NCBI GenBank assembly: GCA_017998735.1
Contig: JAGOCN010000122.1
Location: 1-5,976, forward strand
From: Giesbergeria sp.
GTDB lineage: Bacteria; Pseudomonadota; Gammaproteobacteria; Burkholderiales; Burkholderiaceae_C
Reading direction: 5' to 3'
Length of the DNA stretch: 5,976 nt
Shown here: piece after piece, positions 4,797-5,976 of the stretch
Numbering within the stretch: the first letter of the stretch is position 1
Layout: each line of letters opens with the position of its first letter
Made by a program: the position numbers and the translations under genes
The notes under the pieces: generated by a model
What the model was told of the DNA's origin: nothing
Seen by the model: only the letters and a program-made list of their open reading frames with translations
The model's database searches: none

Positions 4797-5354
4797 TTAC
4801 TGGCGTGGGCGGCAGTCGGATTCGATCACGCTCTGGATGCGGCGCATTTCCAGCGCGCGTGCGGCTTCGTCCATGAACACCATTTCGCCCTTGGCGTTCG
4901 GCTGGCGCAGTGCCTGGCCGGAGGCGTAGGTGCCTTTGGCACGCTGCGCCCGGCTGCAGTTGTCTGCACGCAGGGCAGCGTTCTTGGCGTCATCGGCCTT
5001 TTTGCGCGCTTCTTCCTGCGCATCGAGCTGTGCCTTGCGCTGCTGCAGCTCCTTGTCGGTGCCTGCTGCCGGGGCTGCAGCAGGCAGGGTTGCCGGTGCA
5101 GCAGCAGCCGGCGTGGCAGCCACGGCGCCCGGAATTTCTGCTGCTGTGCCAGCGGGGGCTGCGGGCGTTTCTGCCTGTGGCCTGGCACGCAGTCCGCCCG
5201 GTTGGTGGAGGATGTTCTTGAGCGGAATGTCGGGTGGCGGCGCAAGGTCGCTGAACACCTTGCGTCCGTCCTTGTCCAGCCATTGCCACTGCGCCTGTGC
5301 GCCCACCGACAGGGTGCATGCCCATGCCAGCATTACCAATTGGTACATTTTCAT
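4797..5354 (-). CDS. Secreted DUF4124-domain protein
   Basis: A 185-residue exported protein of unknown function. The signal peptide covers residues 1–21, with a cleavage site AQA|Q. It is followed at once by the DUF4124 motif WQWLDKDGRKVFSDLAPPPD (23–42), a small domain in which W-x-W-x-D-x-x-G-x-x-x-F-S-D is typical. Next come an Ala/Pro-rich linker (about 61–98) and a charged helix likely to be coiled coil (KELQQRKAQLDAQEEARKKADDAK, 101–124, quoted in part: key residues K101–K124). The C-terminal part contains C133 and C181, which could form a disulfide across a region ending MRRIQSVIESDC. I chose the ATG at 5354; an ATG two codons later (5348) is equally possible, and GTG/TTG starts upstream would spoil the signal peptide. 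It is divergent from guaB (76 bases between starts), an arrangement I recall from Comamonadaceae. A periplasmic envelope role is an inference. Confidence 0.85.
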   Translation of the reverse strand: MKMYQLVMLAWACTLSVGAQAQWQWLDKDGRKVFSDLAPPPDIPLKNILHQPGGLRARPQAETPAAPAGTAAEIPGAVAATPAAAAPATLPAAAPAAGTDKELQQRKAQLDAQEEARKKADDAKNAALRADNCSRAQRAKGTYASGQALRQPNAKGEMVFMDEAARALEMRRIQSVIESDCRPRQ

Positions 5355-5404
5355 GCCCCAAGTGTAGCTGTGCGGCACGCGGCAGAGCACTCTTCAGGCG
5401 CAGG

Positions 5405-5410
5405 TACAAT
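5405..5410 (+). promoter_or_regulatory. Candidate -10 element (TACAAT) of guaB
   Basis: TACAAT sits 20 bases before the guaB start codon, in the 76-base gap divergent to the DUF4124 gene. This would give a leader of about a dozen bases, enough to hold the GGAG Shine-Dalgarno (5420–5423). The -35 position (GCAGAG at 17-base spacing) does not match consensus, so the promoter may depend on an activator or the call may be wrong. Confidence 0.4.
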
Positions 5411-5430
5411 CGTTTTTTTGGAGCTTTCTC

Positions 5431-5976
5431 ATGCGCCTTCTCGGAAAAGCGCTGACCTTCGACGATGTGTTGTTGGTACCAGCGTACTCCCAGGTCCTGC
5501 CCAAGGACACCTCTCTTGCCACCCGTTTCTCACGCAACATCACCCTGAACCTGCCGCTGGTGTCCGCTGCCATGGACACCGTCACCGAAGCGCGCCTGGC
5601 CATTGCCATTGCGCAGGAAGGCGGCATCGGCATCGTGCACAAAAACCTCACGGCGCAAGAGCAGGCCGCCGAGGTGGCCAAGGTCAAGCGCCATGAATCG
5701 GGCGTGGTCAACGACCCGGTGGTCATCACCCCAGAGCACACTGTGCTGCAGGTCCTGGAGCTGTCGGAAAACCTGGGTATTTCCGGCTTTCCGGTCTGCG
5801 ATGGTGGCAAGGTGATTGGCATCGTCACCAGCCGCGACCTGCGTTTCGAGACACGCTACGACGTCAAGGTCAGCCGCATCATGACGCCGCGTGAAAAGCT
5901 CATCACGGTGAACGAAAAGGACGGCACCACGCCCGCCGAGGCCAAGGCGCTGCTCAACAAGCACAAACTTGAACGC
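5431..5976 (+). CDS. guaB: IMP dehydrogenase, N-terminal part (3' end outside window)
   Basis: GuaB oxidises IMP to XMP with NAD+, the committed step of guanine nucleotide synthesis, in the cytosol. The first 182 residues are visible. They begin MRLLGKALTFDDVLLVPAYS, the standard IMPDH start. The first TIM-barrel strands carry LVSAAMDTVTEARLA (43–57) and GGIGIVHKNL (64–73). Then comes the Bateman module: CBS 1 at about 92–140 (VVNDPVVITPEHTVLQVLEL, then GISGFPVCDGGKVIGIVTSRDLRF) and the beginning of CBS 2 from about 147 (VSRIMTP). The catalytic Cys loop lies beyond the right edge. GGAG at 5420–5423, seven bases before the ATG, supports the start. guaA often follows guaB in relatives but is out of view. 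Confidence 0.98.
   Translation, partial: MRLLGKALTFDDVLLVPAYSQVLPKDTSLATRFSRNITLNLPLVSAAMDTVTEARLAIAIAQEGGIGIVHKNLTAQEQAAEVAKVKRHESGVVNDPVVITPEHTVLQVLELSENLGISGFPVCDGGKVIGIVTSRDLRFETRYDVKVSRIMTPREKLITVNEKDGTTPAEAKALLNKHKLER

Noticed and set aside
4650..5696. A 348-codon plus-strand open frame
   Set aside because: It overlaps the end of rnfH, is antisense to the DUF4124 gene and overlaps guaB out of frame. Its Cys/Arg/His-rich translation has no recognisable domain.

Overview
The window reads as chromosome of a GC-rich betaproteobacterium, most likely Comamonadaceae (Burkholderiales). The reasons are the protein flavour of TypA, SmpB, RatA and GuaB, the gene order smpB / ratA–rnfH / DUF4124 gene / guaB, which I recall from that family, and an intergenic sequence near 2047–2116 that resembles a repeat I recall from Comamonas, Acidovorax and Delftia genomes. 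The family placement is an inference from memory, not a database result.

Layout. The left edge holds the 3' end of typA/bipA (+, to 593), followed by a clean rho-independent terminator at 703–733. A 385-residue crotonase-fold gene (+, 881–2038) has the hallmarks of 3-hydroxyisobutyryl-CoA hydrolase (valine breakdown). The 233-base gap after it carries the repeat-like element, a short dyad and a terminator that serves the minus-strand genes.

The accessory-looking part is 2272–3170 (-). Here two translationally coupled genes (TAATG junction) encode exported proteins. The upstream gene makes a small protein built of three 38–39-residue tandem repeats plus a truncated fourth. The downstream gene makes an outer-membrane-type lipoprotein of the COG4315 / Lipoprotein_15 kind. 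Both share the same N-terminal ~47 residues (signal peptide plus one repeat unit), so they look like products of one duplication. The upstream paralogue has Phe where the lipoprotein has its lipobox Cys. Each full repeat carries a Met-x2-His-x3-Met pattern reminiscent of periplasmic Cu/Ag-binding proteins. This pair is the best candidate here for something undescribed.

The right part is housekeeping. smpB (-, 3322–3795; trans-translation) has its own terminator. It is divergent from ratA (+, 3928–4368; START/COQ10-like), which overlaps an rnfH-family gene (+, 4361–4720) by 8 bases. A secreted DUF4124 protein (-, 4797–5354) converges on rnfH. It is divergent from guaB (IMP dehydrogenase, +, from 5431), which runs off the right edge. 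No tRNA, rRNA, CRISPR array, insertion sequence or phage gene is visible. No intergenic gap exceeds 300 bases. The longest, 594–880, holds only the typA terminator and the ribosome binding site of the next gene.
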